DNA of 64,000 bases from Wurfbainia villosa (Eukaryota; Streptophyta; Magnoliopsida; Zingiberales; Zingiberaceae), in NCBI GenBank assembly GCA_025175895.1, contig CM046003.1, forward strand, positions 28,293,245-28,357,244, read 5' to 3'. A program made the position numbers and the translations under genes. This document shows positions 46,534-57,215 of the stretch, piece by piece; position 1 is the stretch's first letter, and each line of letters opens with the position of its first letter. Under the pieces are notes generated by a model, which saw only the letters and a program-made list of their open reading frames with translations, had not been told where the DNA came from and searched no databases.

Positions 46534-47907
46534 AGTGATCTACAACAGAAATAAAATGCAGAATTGAGTATCATATCTTAAATCATTTAATTAGACATTT
46601 AATTAAATGAGACTCCCATTGAATCATAGATACCTGTGGGACAAGATCCACATCATACTTCACCTTGAGTTAGCTTTGGCTAATCGCCCAAGATTTAGTA
46701 TGACTAGGTAGGTAACATTTTACCAATTGCATCATATGCAATTCTTGCAGAAAGAGGGGCCAAGATCCATATTACACATCATCTTGAGTTAGCTTTGGCT
46801 AATCACCCAAGACTTAGTGTAGATGTTCTCTAACTCGTGTTTCCTAACTATTAGGAGATGCCTCTAAGTATTTCTCAATCTAATTGAGACACTTAATTAA
46901 GTCTCATCCAAAGTTTGATAGCGGGATATCATAATTGTCCTCTCGCACTCTACCAAGATAAAATGTGTTGTTTTGCTTTGGCAAACCCAACAACAAATGA
47001 TCGAGGTAGTTTATGAGTACCAAACTTTGGTAGGCTTATTAAATTGACTTAATTTAAGATAAGGTTATTATTTAGCATGCATCACATACACACATAGCAT
47101 ACACATGTATCATATACACACATAGCAAATAATCTTAACCGTGACATGGTTATGGCCCGAATCTACGATCTTCTCAAGCCAATGAGAAGAGAAAATGGTT
47201 AACCTAGGGATGACATCTTCTTCAAGTGCTTCCTACGGTCATCCTGTGTTGTGGGCATCCTCCTTGTAACTTCAACCTTCAATGGACTTTTCATTTCTTT
47301 ATTTTCTACATTATAAAATAAGAACACTCGAGTTACATTCGAGTCTAAGTCTATTTTACAACTAGAAAAATAGAAATGAAGGCATGACACACAGGGCGTA
47401 TTATGAATTACAACATGCACACATAACACACAACCACAATCACATTGGGTTCTAGGCCATAACCATGCACCATATCATTCATAATGATGTGATTTTATAA
47501 AATTTATTATGAATACATACATGAATTTTAAGCCGCTTCACCAATAAGGCTCAATGCACGGCGGTCCCGCTAGCCGGTTAGTGGGCGGGGTTCAAGGGGG
47601 CAGCGCCCCTTACAAGGATGAGGGGCAGCGCCCCTTGCGAGGACGAGGGGCAGCGCCCCCGGAGAAAAATTTATTTTCAACTCCTTGAATGAGTTGCTGC
47701 CCTTGTTCTTAAACACGGTCGTGGTTGGTTCTGTTTGCCAAGCCGTGTTCCCCTTTGTTTTGCCCCTTTGTGACAATTTCAAGCCTAAAATTCATGTACT
47801 CATAATACACATGTTTTATATCTCATATAAAATACAAAAATCTAAATTTATATCACATATAAATCATCATAACAAAATATACGTATTGAAAGTGGCTCTG
47901 ATATCAC
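46534..47907 (-). other. 5' leader of H with GC-palindrome repeats
   Basis: The primer site is TGATATCAGAGCC (47905-47893, one base off the usual site). A run of three GGGGCAGCGCCCC palindromes lies at 47597-47660. The rest is AT-rich, with two near-copies of a CACATCATCTTGAGTTAGCT segment (46650-46700 and 46770-46820). It matches the leader remains of L. Confidence 0.8.
47597..47662. repeat. Triple GGGGCAGCGCCCC palindrome in the Angela leader
   Basis: Three copies at about 27-bp spacing, each able to fold on itself or pair with another copy, lie about 250 bp inside the 5' LTR. Confidence 0.85.
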
Positions 47908-49640
47908 TGTAGAGATCCGTGTCATATCGCATGTGTTCGCAGGCGAAACACTTCGCACAACCGCAGCGGAAACAAAATACATGTCGGATCCCACCAGAGA
48001 TCCATGCAATACATATAAATCGATTATCCTACTTTGTCTAGATCTTATCTAGAAGAAGAAGTATACCTTTGCTGCGAAGCCCTTTGCAATCCCGCTAGCC
48101 AAACATAGTTGGATCTCAATACAATAAGGACAACCGTATCTCCAAGGTATCCACACGAACGCTATCTTGGAGAAGGAGATGACCTTTGTTTGTGCTAGCA
48201 ACCACACAAAAGCTCTCCACCAAAGACTATAGCTTGGCCAAAAGGAAGGGAGATGGAAAAATGGATGCCAAGCATAAAATGGGATGCACGACCACACAAA
48301 ACCAAGGAAGAAAAATGAAAATCCACTTCTTCATCCACTCTTTATGTTGAGAAGAGAAGAGACCTCATTTGCATTAAATCCTATTTCATGCAAAACTCCC
48401 ATTTGCATGCATGCATGCAACATTGAGACATTATATCCTATTACATGCAATTAATCCATTTCATGCATTAATCTATTTGCATGCATGATTAATCATCATT
48501 AATCATGCTTATCTTCTTCAATTGGTTTCACTTGAGTTTAACTCAAAATAAACCAATTTGAGTCCAACTCAAATTTAGTCAAGCAATGAGTCTAACTCAT
48601 TCTAATCCATTCAATTAACTAATGATTCATTTAGTCAAACTAAAATGAACACTTCTCCAAAACATATTCTTTGTGTGTGACCCTATAGGCTCTCATAACG
48701 TTGGCAATGTATCTAAAATCATTTTATATATATAAGCAATGAGCGGCATCTAGCAATATATCATTGCTACCCAAGCTACAAGAAAGTCGAGATCCGACAA
48801 CCTTTCCGTGACTATTATCATGTATGACGGTGTCCTTCTATCCTTGATATCTTAGATCGATCAATGAGACATAGACCATGTCATCCCCTTATCGATCTTT
48901 ATGTTTCTTGATCCCCAAGTAGACTCACTCAAACAAATGAGCTCAATATCTCATATTGACTCATTTGAGTATGGTCATGCATTTCGTGGTCATACTCTAT
49001 CAAGAGACCAAAGATATCACTCCCGTCATATGAGAGGGATATATCTCATCTACATCACTCACACTCCTCCGCATGATTCATTACATACCAGTGATCGATG
49101 TTATAGTGAACTCTATTACGGGTGACATTAGACTATCCAAAGTACATAACTCCTTATGTAGGAAACCGTAGTGACTTCAAGTCTAAAGACTATTGATACC
49201 AATAGTCACATGAGAAAATATATGATACTCATATAACGATCCATGACACTTTCTCATAGCAGGTCAATTCTATATATATATTCTCCAATATATATACCCA
49301 TATGTCAATGTGATATCACATATCCATGACTTGTGAGATCAAGTCATCCATTGACCTACAAGCTAGTCTCAATGTATCAATATAGCCCTTTGTCTATTAA
49401 TACAATATTTAACTAGGAATATTTAAGAATAGTATTCTCTACAGCTTCTCATAATCAATTCTACCAATTGACATACTGTAGATAAGAATCTACTATTCAA
49501 GGGCATTATTATATTTATTTGGCTGGCACACCCATAAAGTAAATATAATAATCAATCTTTCCCTTTATTAATATAAGATATGACACAAAAGTTTTCCTCA
49601 TCAATCATCTCATAATTGACACTAAAAGCTCATACTAACA
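47908..49640 (-). repeat. 5' LTR of H
   Basis: 1733 bp, minus strand TGTTAGTATGAGC to ATCTCTACA next to the primer site. It serves as the uninterrupted reference that proves the P1 insertion. Confidence 0.93.
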
Positions 49641-49759
49641 AACACGACGCTCACACTTGACATAAAAATATTAGATCATCAAACATCCTAACTTTAAACC
49701 ATATTCCATAGATCAAAACATAGGTTTAATCTTGTGGTACTCTCAACACCAATAGTTTG

Positions 49760-50846
49760 ATATCATTGAAGTCTTGATAGGTCAAAGGTGATTGGATACT
49801 AGGAAGGAGAAGTCCTGACAAGTTAAAGGTGATCGGATGTTAGGCAGGTGAAGTCCCAATAGGTTAAGAGTGACTAGATGCTAGGCGAGAGAAGTTTGAT
49901 AGGTTGAGGTCAACCGTATACTAGACGAAGTGAGAGTTAGCTCAAGTTTCGGACTGAAAGCGATGTATCATTGACTGATAGGATACATCAATAGATTGAT
50001 AAACCCTAAGTTTAGGGGGTTGAGAGGATTTAAGGGAGTTTGGTTGTGATCAATCGACTAATAGGGTTCACCAGTTGGTTGATGCTACTATTCGACCAAA
50101 CAATGAGTTTGGAGTTTGACTGTCAACTCGACTGATAGAGGTCAGTTGACTGATGCAGGTAATCAGTCGATCAGTATCATTATAGGAGAGCATAGAATGT
50201 TTGGTAGTTGACTGCATGTCTCAATTAGATGGGCTCAAGTTGACTGGTGTGAATGACAATCGACTGAAGCTAATGTGAATAGAGTCATTAAGTTGATAGG
50301 TCAGAGTAATGTTCAAATCCATAGTAGAACAATTAATTGATGACAGATAACAGCCGACTGATTGACAAAAATCAGCCAAACAACAACCCTATAAAAGAGG
50401 ATTTCATGGAGGTTTGAAGTAGTTGATTCTTGGTGACTTTAAAGGGGAAGTGCTACTACATTTTAGATCTTTGAGAGGCATTCCAAAGCAACCAAACAAC
50501 TAGCAAGTGATAAACTTATTGTGTAAAGTATCGTTCATTTTGTATTTCACTTTGCTTTCATTGTGTTTATATTTGGCATGTGTTTTTGTAAAGAAACAGA
50601 TTGTAAGAGGTTTCTTCACCTCCAAAAAGTGCCAGAAGGAGAAAGAGTAGTGGTGATCTCCTTAGGACTATAAGTCAAGGAGAAGGAACTAGGAGTTTCA
50701 AACCACGTAAAATCAAGGTGTTATTGTACTTATTTTGTATTGTTATTTTCATTTCTTATTACCACACTTTGTAAATAAGGATGCAAATGACAATGAGCAA
50801 TCAAATCCCAAACGTTGTTAACCCCCCTCTAGAGACATCACGAACC
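49760..50846 (+). repeat. Old Sirevirus-like LTR remnant
   Basis: A plus-strand LTR-like stretch. Degenerate repeats of AGGTCAAAGGTGATTGGATACTAGG-like words (49780-49930) precede scattered CAATCGACTGA sites (50045-50370), a TATA box CCTATAAAAGAGG at 50388-50400, a U5-like part (AAACCACGTAAAATC) and the C-tract ACCCCCCTCTAGAGAC at 50821-50836. No left TG boundary or target duplication is clear. From 49641 to 49760 I see nothing distinct. Confidence 0.6.
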
Positions 50847-51205
50847 TATCATTTAGGAGGTGCAGTCGTTTCATGTAAATCTTCTAAGTAAATAGTAATA
50901 ATTGGATCCACAATGAAATATGAGTTTATAGCCCTTAAAAAGTATGGTGAACAGGCTAAATGATTATGACAATTCTTAGAAGATATTTTTAAATAATCGA
51001 AACCTATGTCGATAATCTGCATATACTATGATAGTCAATCAACATATGTATACATCTAGACATATGTATCATGGACATAATACTATTAGACAATTACTCT
51101 TAACTGGAGTTAGCACTGTTGACTATATAAAGTAAAAGGATAATTTGCCAAATCTATTAACCAAAGGGTTAAACAAAGAACTAGTTGCAAGCTCATCATG
51201 AAGAA
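50847..51205 (+). pseudogene. RNase H remnant of an older copia element
   Basis: The translation shows GAVVSCKSSK, then GSTMKYEFIALKKYGEQAK and QFLEDIF, with stops between them, and farther on DNLPNLLTKGLNKELVASS. These are RNase H C-terminal motifs of a copia pol of another lineage (Ale/Retrofit-like by its ending). The 5' part is missing because an LTR-like end lies immediately to the left. It is therefore a joint between two relics. No enzyme can be made from it. Confidence 0.75.
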
Positions 51206-51757
51206 TGAGATTTATGGCTATGGAATAAATTGGTGCAAACAAAACCCAACCTATGTTGATTAGAGATCTCAAGAACTAGGTTCAATGGGATAACCTAACT
51301 ACACCAATGAAGAAAGATTACTATGGGAGAATTATCCAACATACTAGTGATGCACATTAAGGATAGAGGTTAAGCCTAAGACTTTTAATGACCCTTATGC
51401 TTGCGAGCAAGGTAATATGAGTTACCCTTAAGGGATCACCTATGTGATAGAGAAGTGGTGGTCTCTTCGAAGATAATTGAAAGAAATAATTCTTAGACCC
51501 TCTCATAAAACCATACGTGTTCATGGCTAAGAACAAACACGATATTTAGAACTGAGTTGTATCAGGGAGAGTTCTATGTGAGGTATGCCAATTCTTACAC
51601 AAACGATAGAACAGTTCCAAGGCATCACATCTACTAGTCATCCAATACGCAAACATATCCCCACAAAGGAAGGTTTAAAGGATAAACCTACCTATTCTAT
51701 ACAGGACTCAACTATTGAAAACTATCACATATCCATTTTCCATTAATGTAGGGGATT
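51206..51757 (+). other. 3' untranslated remnant of the older copia element
   Basis: Non-coding stretch typical of the end of such elements, ending in the purine tract TGTAGGGGATT at 51748-51757. Confidence 0.55.
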
Positions 51758-52440
51758 ATTGGAAACTTGAATGAAAAAGAGGTTGATGTTTAAAGGAGTT
51801 TAGTCCCACATTGGTAGTTGAGGGGCTAATTGGTTGGTTTATATTGATTTGCAACATCTATAGTTATGAACATGTATGGTGAGAAGCTCTCTCTCATGAG
51901 CACCCTTACAGAGGGAGTACAAATCTAGGGTCTCGATTATATTAAACCTAGGTGATTCATGTGCGAGCACGACCTATACGCATCGAATGTTAAACCGATC
52001 AAGGAAAAAATTTCCCAAGTAGATCAACCAATATTTTCCTAACTTAAATTCCTTTTTTGTTGTTTACCCAATTATGTAATGAACACATTAATTTCTGAAT
52101 CCATAATGGTTGGAAATTATTGTTGAATAGTATTAATGACCCCAGTTGCAGGCGTTATGATTCAATAGTTGGAGGAATTAAATGGTCATTGTTCATTTAA
52201 TGAAGTCAAGGGTCAAAGCTCCTATATAAGGAGGCTACGACCTTAAGAAGAAGAGAGAGCAATGAGCATCCACCTTTATCTTCCCCACGAAGTTCTCCTT
52301 TCCACTATGTGATAGCATTCAGGTACTGCTAGTTCACCACAACTGGCTAGTGCTTAGTCAAGATTGTGGTTTGTCATTATATCTTGGAAAACAAATGCCC
52401 ACCAAACCTCAAAGCACCATTAGAGGGGATGAATTTATTT
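51758..52440 (+). repeat. 3' LTR remnant of the older copia element
   Basis: Begins TATTGGAAACTTGAATG (decayed TGTTGG) after the purine tract, with TATA box CCTATATAAGGAGG at about 52211-52224. The right boundary is not visible. The sequence passes into other LTR material near 52440. Confidence 0.55.
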
Positions 52441-52961
52441 TAAGAAAATTATATGTGCATAGGATTCGACACTTCTCTCTCAACTTAAACTCGGGCTTCT
52501 CGAGCTATGCACAATCGACTCAACCCTCGACTTCGCTTCTCAAGAACTTGACGCTCTTACTCAGACTCTTCCCAACCACCTCGACACTTAGCTCAAAACT
52601 CTTCTAGCTAGACACTTTGTCATCTCAGTCAACTCAAGTATTTAGCCAGTTCAGGATTTTAGAGGTTTCTCAACCTCTAGATCTTCTAAAAGGAAAAAAT
52701 ATAGTGGTTATTATCTTGATTAATCCACATGATAGTTCATAGGTCTTAGAGTAGAAACCCAAGAGGCAAGTCGAACCAAATTAAATAATTTATGTTATTT
52801 TACTTATCTATTGTTAAATTTTATTTATTTTGTTCATACTACTTTGTTTGTATTTTACTCTATTTGGTTATTCAAGTTTATTTACTATTAGATTATAAAT
52901 TATTAAATAATGACATTCACCCTCCCTCGCCCCCCTCTATCTTTATTTTGATCTTATCAAT

Positions 52962-52972
52962 TGGTATCAGAG
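52962..52972 (+). other. Primer binding site, Q
   Basis: TGGTATCAGAG follows an AATT joint at the decayed LTR end and matches the initiator Met tRNA site except its last base. Confidence 0.85.
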
Positions 52973-53039
52973 TGAGCTGATAGTAAGTTAGGAAAGCTCA
53001 ACTTAATACATGTCTAAGCAAGATAAAGGAGATCCTACC

Positions 53040-53270
53040 TGGTGTAATTAATTGAATCAAACTAACTGAAGCTATCTCATTTTACTCTAGACTAGTTAGA
53101 CTAAGACTGATACTAAGTTCATTAGGTAGTTAACTTTGAGAAACTTTGTCTAAGGCACGTGACTACTTTAAGAACTTCCCCTATGACTTACCATAACTTG
53201 GAAATTTACCTTATAAGAAAATGTTTGGTGGATCCAAAGCTAAGTTTGAATCTAACCTAGGGTTGAACTT
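53040..53270 (+). other. Spacer-like block located upstream of gag in Q
   Basis: Words such as AACTGAAGCTATCTCA, AGACTAGTTAGAC, TTTGTCTAAG and TTTGAATCTAACCTAGGGTTG run in the same order as in the gag-pol spacer of P1 (9225-9440). Here they precede gag. Confidence 0.6.
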
Positions 53271-53469
53271 GCAATCAGACTGGAGTTAAACCCTAATTTT
53301 TAATTTAAAATTCAAACCCAAATCTTTCCCTACACCTATCTCAAACTCTTATCCTTAATCCCAAAAACCTTCAATGTTAAATAACTTTAACTAAACACTT
53401 GCTTGATTATTTGCTCTACTTATCCATGTACTTGAAAATGTAACTTCTCAATCTTGGAGATCTACTTTC

Positions 53470-54570
53470 ATGGATTTATAGGAAGGTTATAGTTCTTCTC
53501 ATCCTCTCCCTTTCGATGGCAATAACTTTGTCAATTACAACGAAGGATGGAATACTATCTCATAAACAAGATTAATAATTAGATTGTGATTAAAACAAAC
53601 TTCTCTGCTAAGAGATGACAATGGTCAACCCTTGAGCTTTGAGAAGTGGACAAGTGACATTAAAAAAAGCTCAAGAAAATGCAAGATCTACCACAACACT
53701 ATAGTGCGAGTTAACTCAAGAGCAACTAAGCAAAGTAGGGACATTCTAAAGTGCTAAGGAGCTTTAGGAGAAGCTAATCGAGCTACATGAAGGAACTATA
53801 GACTCTAGAACAACCAAAAGGATCTTCTTCAAAATCAACTTCAAACCATTTAAATAAAAGAAGGTGAATCAATAAGTCAATTACTTGATAGGTTCAAGGA
53901 GATACTAAATTGACTACACTCATTTGGTGAACCGGATAAAAATTTAAACTTGATCAGGTACGCCTAAATGTTATTTCCAAGGATAACTTTATGGGCATCC
54001 ATGGTAGATGTACATAAATTATCCAAAGACTTGTCTTTAGTCAAATTAGATAAATTCTTTTGTAAATTTGAAATCCATGAACAGACTAATCTTGGTTAAA
54101 TAGAGAAAGATATATCTTTGGATGCAAATAGTTCAAAGTCAGCTCAAGTCAAATGCAAAGCTACATATGAGTCAAAATCTGAGTCGGAGTTAGAATTCGG
54201 TGATAAAAACTTGTCATTAGAGATTGAAAATGTTGTCAAAAGGATGATCAAGTGGAAAAGATTTACAAAAAAAAGAAATTAAGAAAAAATCCAAAAGAAA
54301 GATAAAAGAAAAGTCAAATGCTATTATTACAACAAGAGAGATCACTTCAAATCAGAGTGTCCCCAACTTAAAGAATAAAAAAAAGAGAAGTCAAAGAAAG
54401 CACTTAAAAAAAACTTGGGATGAGTCATCAGAGTCTGAGTCATATATGGAGCAAATCAATTGCTTGGCCTAATTGATAGCAAAAGCTTCAATACTAGAGA
54501 TTGAAGAGTCAAGGTCAAGCTCAGAGTTAGAGTCAGAAGACTTGGTTAGTGATTCAAACAAGTAAACTAA
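53470..54570 (+). pseudogene. gag: gag of Q, strongly decayed
   Basis: From ATG 53470 (MDL, then TAG) the translation recalls Sirevirus Gag: a PFDGNNFVNYNEGW start, LWASMVDVHKLSKDLSLVKLDKFF (53990-54060) and FEIHEQTN. The zinc knuckle at 54319-54360 reads CYYYNKRDHFKSEC, with its second Cys changed to Tyr and its Gly to Asp. Stops and frameshifts occur throughout. It ends at the gypsy joint. This is clearly an old copy compared with P1 and P2. Confidence 0.8.
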
Positions 54571-54572
54571 TG

Positions 54573-54638
54573 GTATCTTATATTGTCACTAGGGGGTACC
54601 GTCCGGTTGACGGACAAGTATACTCCCAGGGTGTGACA
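54573..54638 (+). repeat. 5' LTR end remnant of R
   Basis: It pairs with 60222-60288. Only the last 66 bp survive. The joint with Q gag is at 54572. Confidence 0.8.
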
Positions 54639-54645
54639 ATTTTAT

Positions 54646-54658
54646 TGGTATTATAGCC
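54646..54658 (+). other. Decayed primer binding site of R
   Basis: TGGTATTATAGCC differs from TGGTATCAGAGC-type sites by a few transitions. It sits 7 bp after the LTR end. Confidence 0.6.
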
Positions 54659-54659
54659 T

Positions 54660-56100
54660 AGGTTGCGAAGTCCACTTTCGGGTTTTATTTCGTTTGGACA
54701 TTGAGTTTTGTTTTACTCGGTTTTGGCTTTGTGAGTTTTGGGACTAACAGCAGTGGGACATCTCCGAGCAATAGGATGTAAGGTATGGTATTGCTGATTA
54801 TATATCTTACTGTTGATTATGCATTTGTTGTTCATAACAGGGAATGTCATATAGTGTGTTAGTTACTATTTGTAGTCGTGGTGTGGGTTAACCATGGAAA
54901 CGATATGTTGAGTCCATTAGACATGTACCTACTTTCGAAAAGGTGAATTACCTTGAAGAGCCGACTGATATCGAGTCAGAAAGCAAAAGTTAGATAGTCA
55001 CCCTTTATTGGAGATCAAAGATTACAATCTTAAAAATTTTCACTAACTATGCTAGTCAGATCATTACCTCAGGTAATGGACAAGGCGTGTATACTATTGT
55101 TGATTTAGATAGTGGAGGATTAGTTTACGGTGTTGCATAGAGATTTTGATCCTTGAGCTACTTGAGCTTGGTTTTATAACTTTGAAGGTACTTTTGAGTA
55201 CTTAATTTGTGTTATGCAGAGAAAGTATAGTTGCATACCATTTTCGGAATCAGGTCATTAATTGGTTGAAGATGTAAAAAATAATCTTCGGGGAATAGTA
55301 TATCACTTGGTCACGATTTAGTTATGTTGTGATAGAGTATTTCCCCGCGTTATTTCTTTGACTCATTGTCAGGAAATTCTTGAGCTTCAAGTAGGGTGAT
55401 CGTTCGGTAATGGGAGTACCATGCAGGGTTGCTAGACTTGCAAAATTTATGCCCACCTACTAGCTCGAGAAGGTGAATGGATGTCTTAAGCCACCCAGGA
55501 TTTATTGTCTTACATTTGGATCAGGATGCTTGGATCTTCTATGAGCTCCTACAAGTAGGCCTTAGATCGAGTCATGAGTATATAAATGACTCCGTACAAG
55601 TGTTTTAAGAGTTAGAGACCGATAAGTAGACATTGCAAGTCAAATATTGGAATCATAAGCCTCCGAAAGTTGGACAAAAGGAGCAAGATTGAAGTAATGG
55701 GTCATGAGCTACTTTCCGACCAACAGAAGACCAATGACAGATCATCAAAACCTTCTCATGCGTAACAACGAAATCAGGAGAATGACTCCGAAGAGATTAT
55801 GTGCGTGCAGTGCAGATCACGAAGATATGCAAAGTCAGATTATCCAGTTGGATCAGTCTATCTGCTTCTACAGTAGGCAACCAGTATATATATGATGAGA
55901 GGGTGTACTTTGAAGACTCAGTTGAAGACCATTGATATTGCCTTCGAGAGGACGATCCACAACCTTGACAACAAAAATCATCACTGAAGAATAGATTATC
56001 ACACCAGCACCATCTAAGGACAGTCTTTTGGACTTACAGGAACTAAGTCGTCAAGAACAGAAGTTGGATAGGTTTACATCATTACTCGAGAGGAGGCATA
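54660..56100 (+). pseudogene. gag region remnant of R
   Basis: Stops are frequent and only traces of coding sense remain. Near 55798-55900 the translation LCACSADHEDMQSQ and SICFYSRQPVYI suggests two damaged zinc knuckles of a gypsy Gag. Elsewhere there is no clear domain. Words such as AGGAAATTCTTGAGCTTCAAGTAGG (55370-55400) recur at 57060. The call rests mostly on position between the primer site and protease, so it is weak. Confidence 0.4.
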
Positions 56101-56129
56101 GAGGGCCAAAGGATTGGTCATTCGGAATA

Positions 56130-57000
56130 TTATCTTAGCAAATATATTGATTGATACGGGTAGTTCATCTTCGTTAAGTTTAGAGTGATTTTGGATGGGA
56201 TTAGGGTAGTTCCTATACATCGACTTTGTGGGTTGGTGGTATCTTTACCATCAGGTGAGATGCTGACCAACAACCAAGAAGTCAAGGGATGCCCTTAGAC
56301 TTTGATAGACATACCTTTACTGTAGACATATCCCTATGGATATCTAAATTTTGGAATGTTAGTATGTCATGCCTCTCAGATGTGCGTATAGTTTGAGAGT
56401 ATTCGGATGTAGTTTCAGATGAACTCCCAGACTTGCCAGTGTATAGGCAAGTAGAGTATATGATCAAAATAACTCCGGAAATGACTCTAGTATCGAAGAT
56501 CCTATACCGGATGACACTGTGAATTTGGAAGAACGTAGATTGCAATTATAGTAGATATGGGATGAGGGATTTATCTGTCCCATTATTTCTCCTTGGGAGA
56601 ATCCAGGAAAAAAAACAAAGATGGATTTCTGAGGTTATGTATCGATTGTCGACGACTGATTACAGTAGATGTTGAGAATGAATATTCTTTGTTGTAGATA
56701 GATGATCTGTTTAGATTAGCTAAATGACACCTGTGTATACTCTAGATTTGGTTTATCGGGATATCATTAGCTTAGAGTGGAAGATGTAGATGTGCAAAAG
56801 ATGACATTTCACACCCGGTGTGAACATTCTGAGTTTGGTGATGCTGTTTGGATTTACTAGTGCTCCAGTCATATTCCTAGATTTGAGGAATCGAGGACTC
56901 ATGGAGAATTTGGATTAGTTTGACATCATATTTGTAAGCGATATTTGTGACCATTGAGTTGCTTGAACCTGGTTAGATAACCGTGATGACACTATTGAAT
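56130..57000 (+). pseudogene. pol: Protease and RT remnant of R (Ty3/gypsy)
   Basis: The retroviral-type protease active site shows as ILIDTGSSSSL (56143-56180). RT motifs follow in gypsy order: KDGFLRLCIDCRR (56619-56657, family KDGSMRLCIDYR), VENEYSLL then IDDLF (56670-56715), GYHQLRVEDVDVQKMTFHTRCEH (56757-56826) and FVSDIC-type remains of the active-site region near 56930. Frames change several times and stops are common. The C-terminal half of pol is absent because the next recognisable sequence repeats earlier internal sequence, then the 3' LTR starts. The motifs identify a Ty3/gypsy element of the Tekay/Del type rather than copia. Confidence 0.8.
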
Positions 57001-57054
57001 ACTCGACTTCTATTGAATACATGACACATAACCCTGTGTCATGTTGTGTGTCTC

Positions 57055-57215
57055 ATCATCAGGAAATTTTTTAGCCTCAAGTAGGATGATACGGTGATGG
57101 AATACAATGCAAAGTTGCCAGATGTGTAGAGTTTTGCCTCTACCTTTCCAAATGAGATTAGGAGAGTTCCTATACATTGACTATGTAGGTTATAAGGATC
57201 TTTATAGTTACCTGA
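57055..57215 (+). repeat. Duplicated internal segments of R
   Basis: 57057-57120 repeats 55368-55440, and 57140-57212 repeats 56192-56262, in the same order and orientation with many differences. This is an old rearrangement. Confidence 0.65.

Larger units (their letters stand above)
5709..49640 (-). mobile_element. Element H: Angela-lineage Ty1/copia retrotransposon, base of the nest
   Basis: Minus-strand pieces in order are 5' LTR 47908-49640, primer site, leader, gag 46533-45733, protease/integrase to 44716, then after the M insertion integrase C-terminus, RT and RNase H 27135-25017, then 3' LTR 25016-23511 and, after the P1 insertion, 6101-5709. Removing M at GATCT rejoins the integrase sequence, and removing P1 at CTCTT rejoins the LTR, as the uninterrupted copy at 48330-48370 shows. 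The Gag N-terminus (KLNGANFIDWYRNLRIVLKQ) and LTRs of about 1.7-1.9 kb point to the Angela lineage. About 62 bp of the 3' LTR end (equivalent to 47908-47970) are missing left of 5709. Confidence 0.9.
52441..54572 (+). mobile_element. Element Q: decayed Sirevirus relic (U5, primer site, gag)
   Basis: U5-like sequence with a C-tract (52918-52940) ends before a primer site at 52962-52972. A spacer-like block (53040-53270) and a gag pseudogene follow. It is cut off at 54573 by the gypsy LTR remnant. Confidence 0.7.

Noticed and set aside
47570..47782. 70-codon frame in the H leader
   Set aside because: Produced by three GC palindromes in a non-coding leader.
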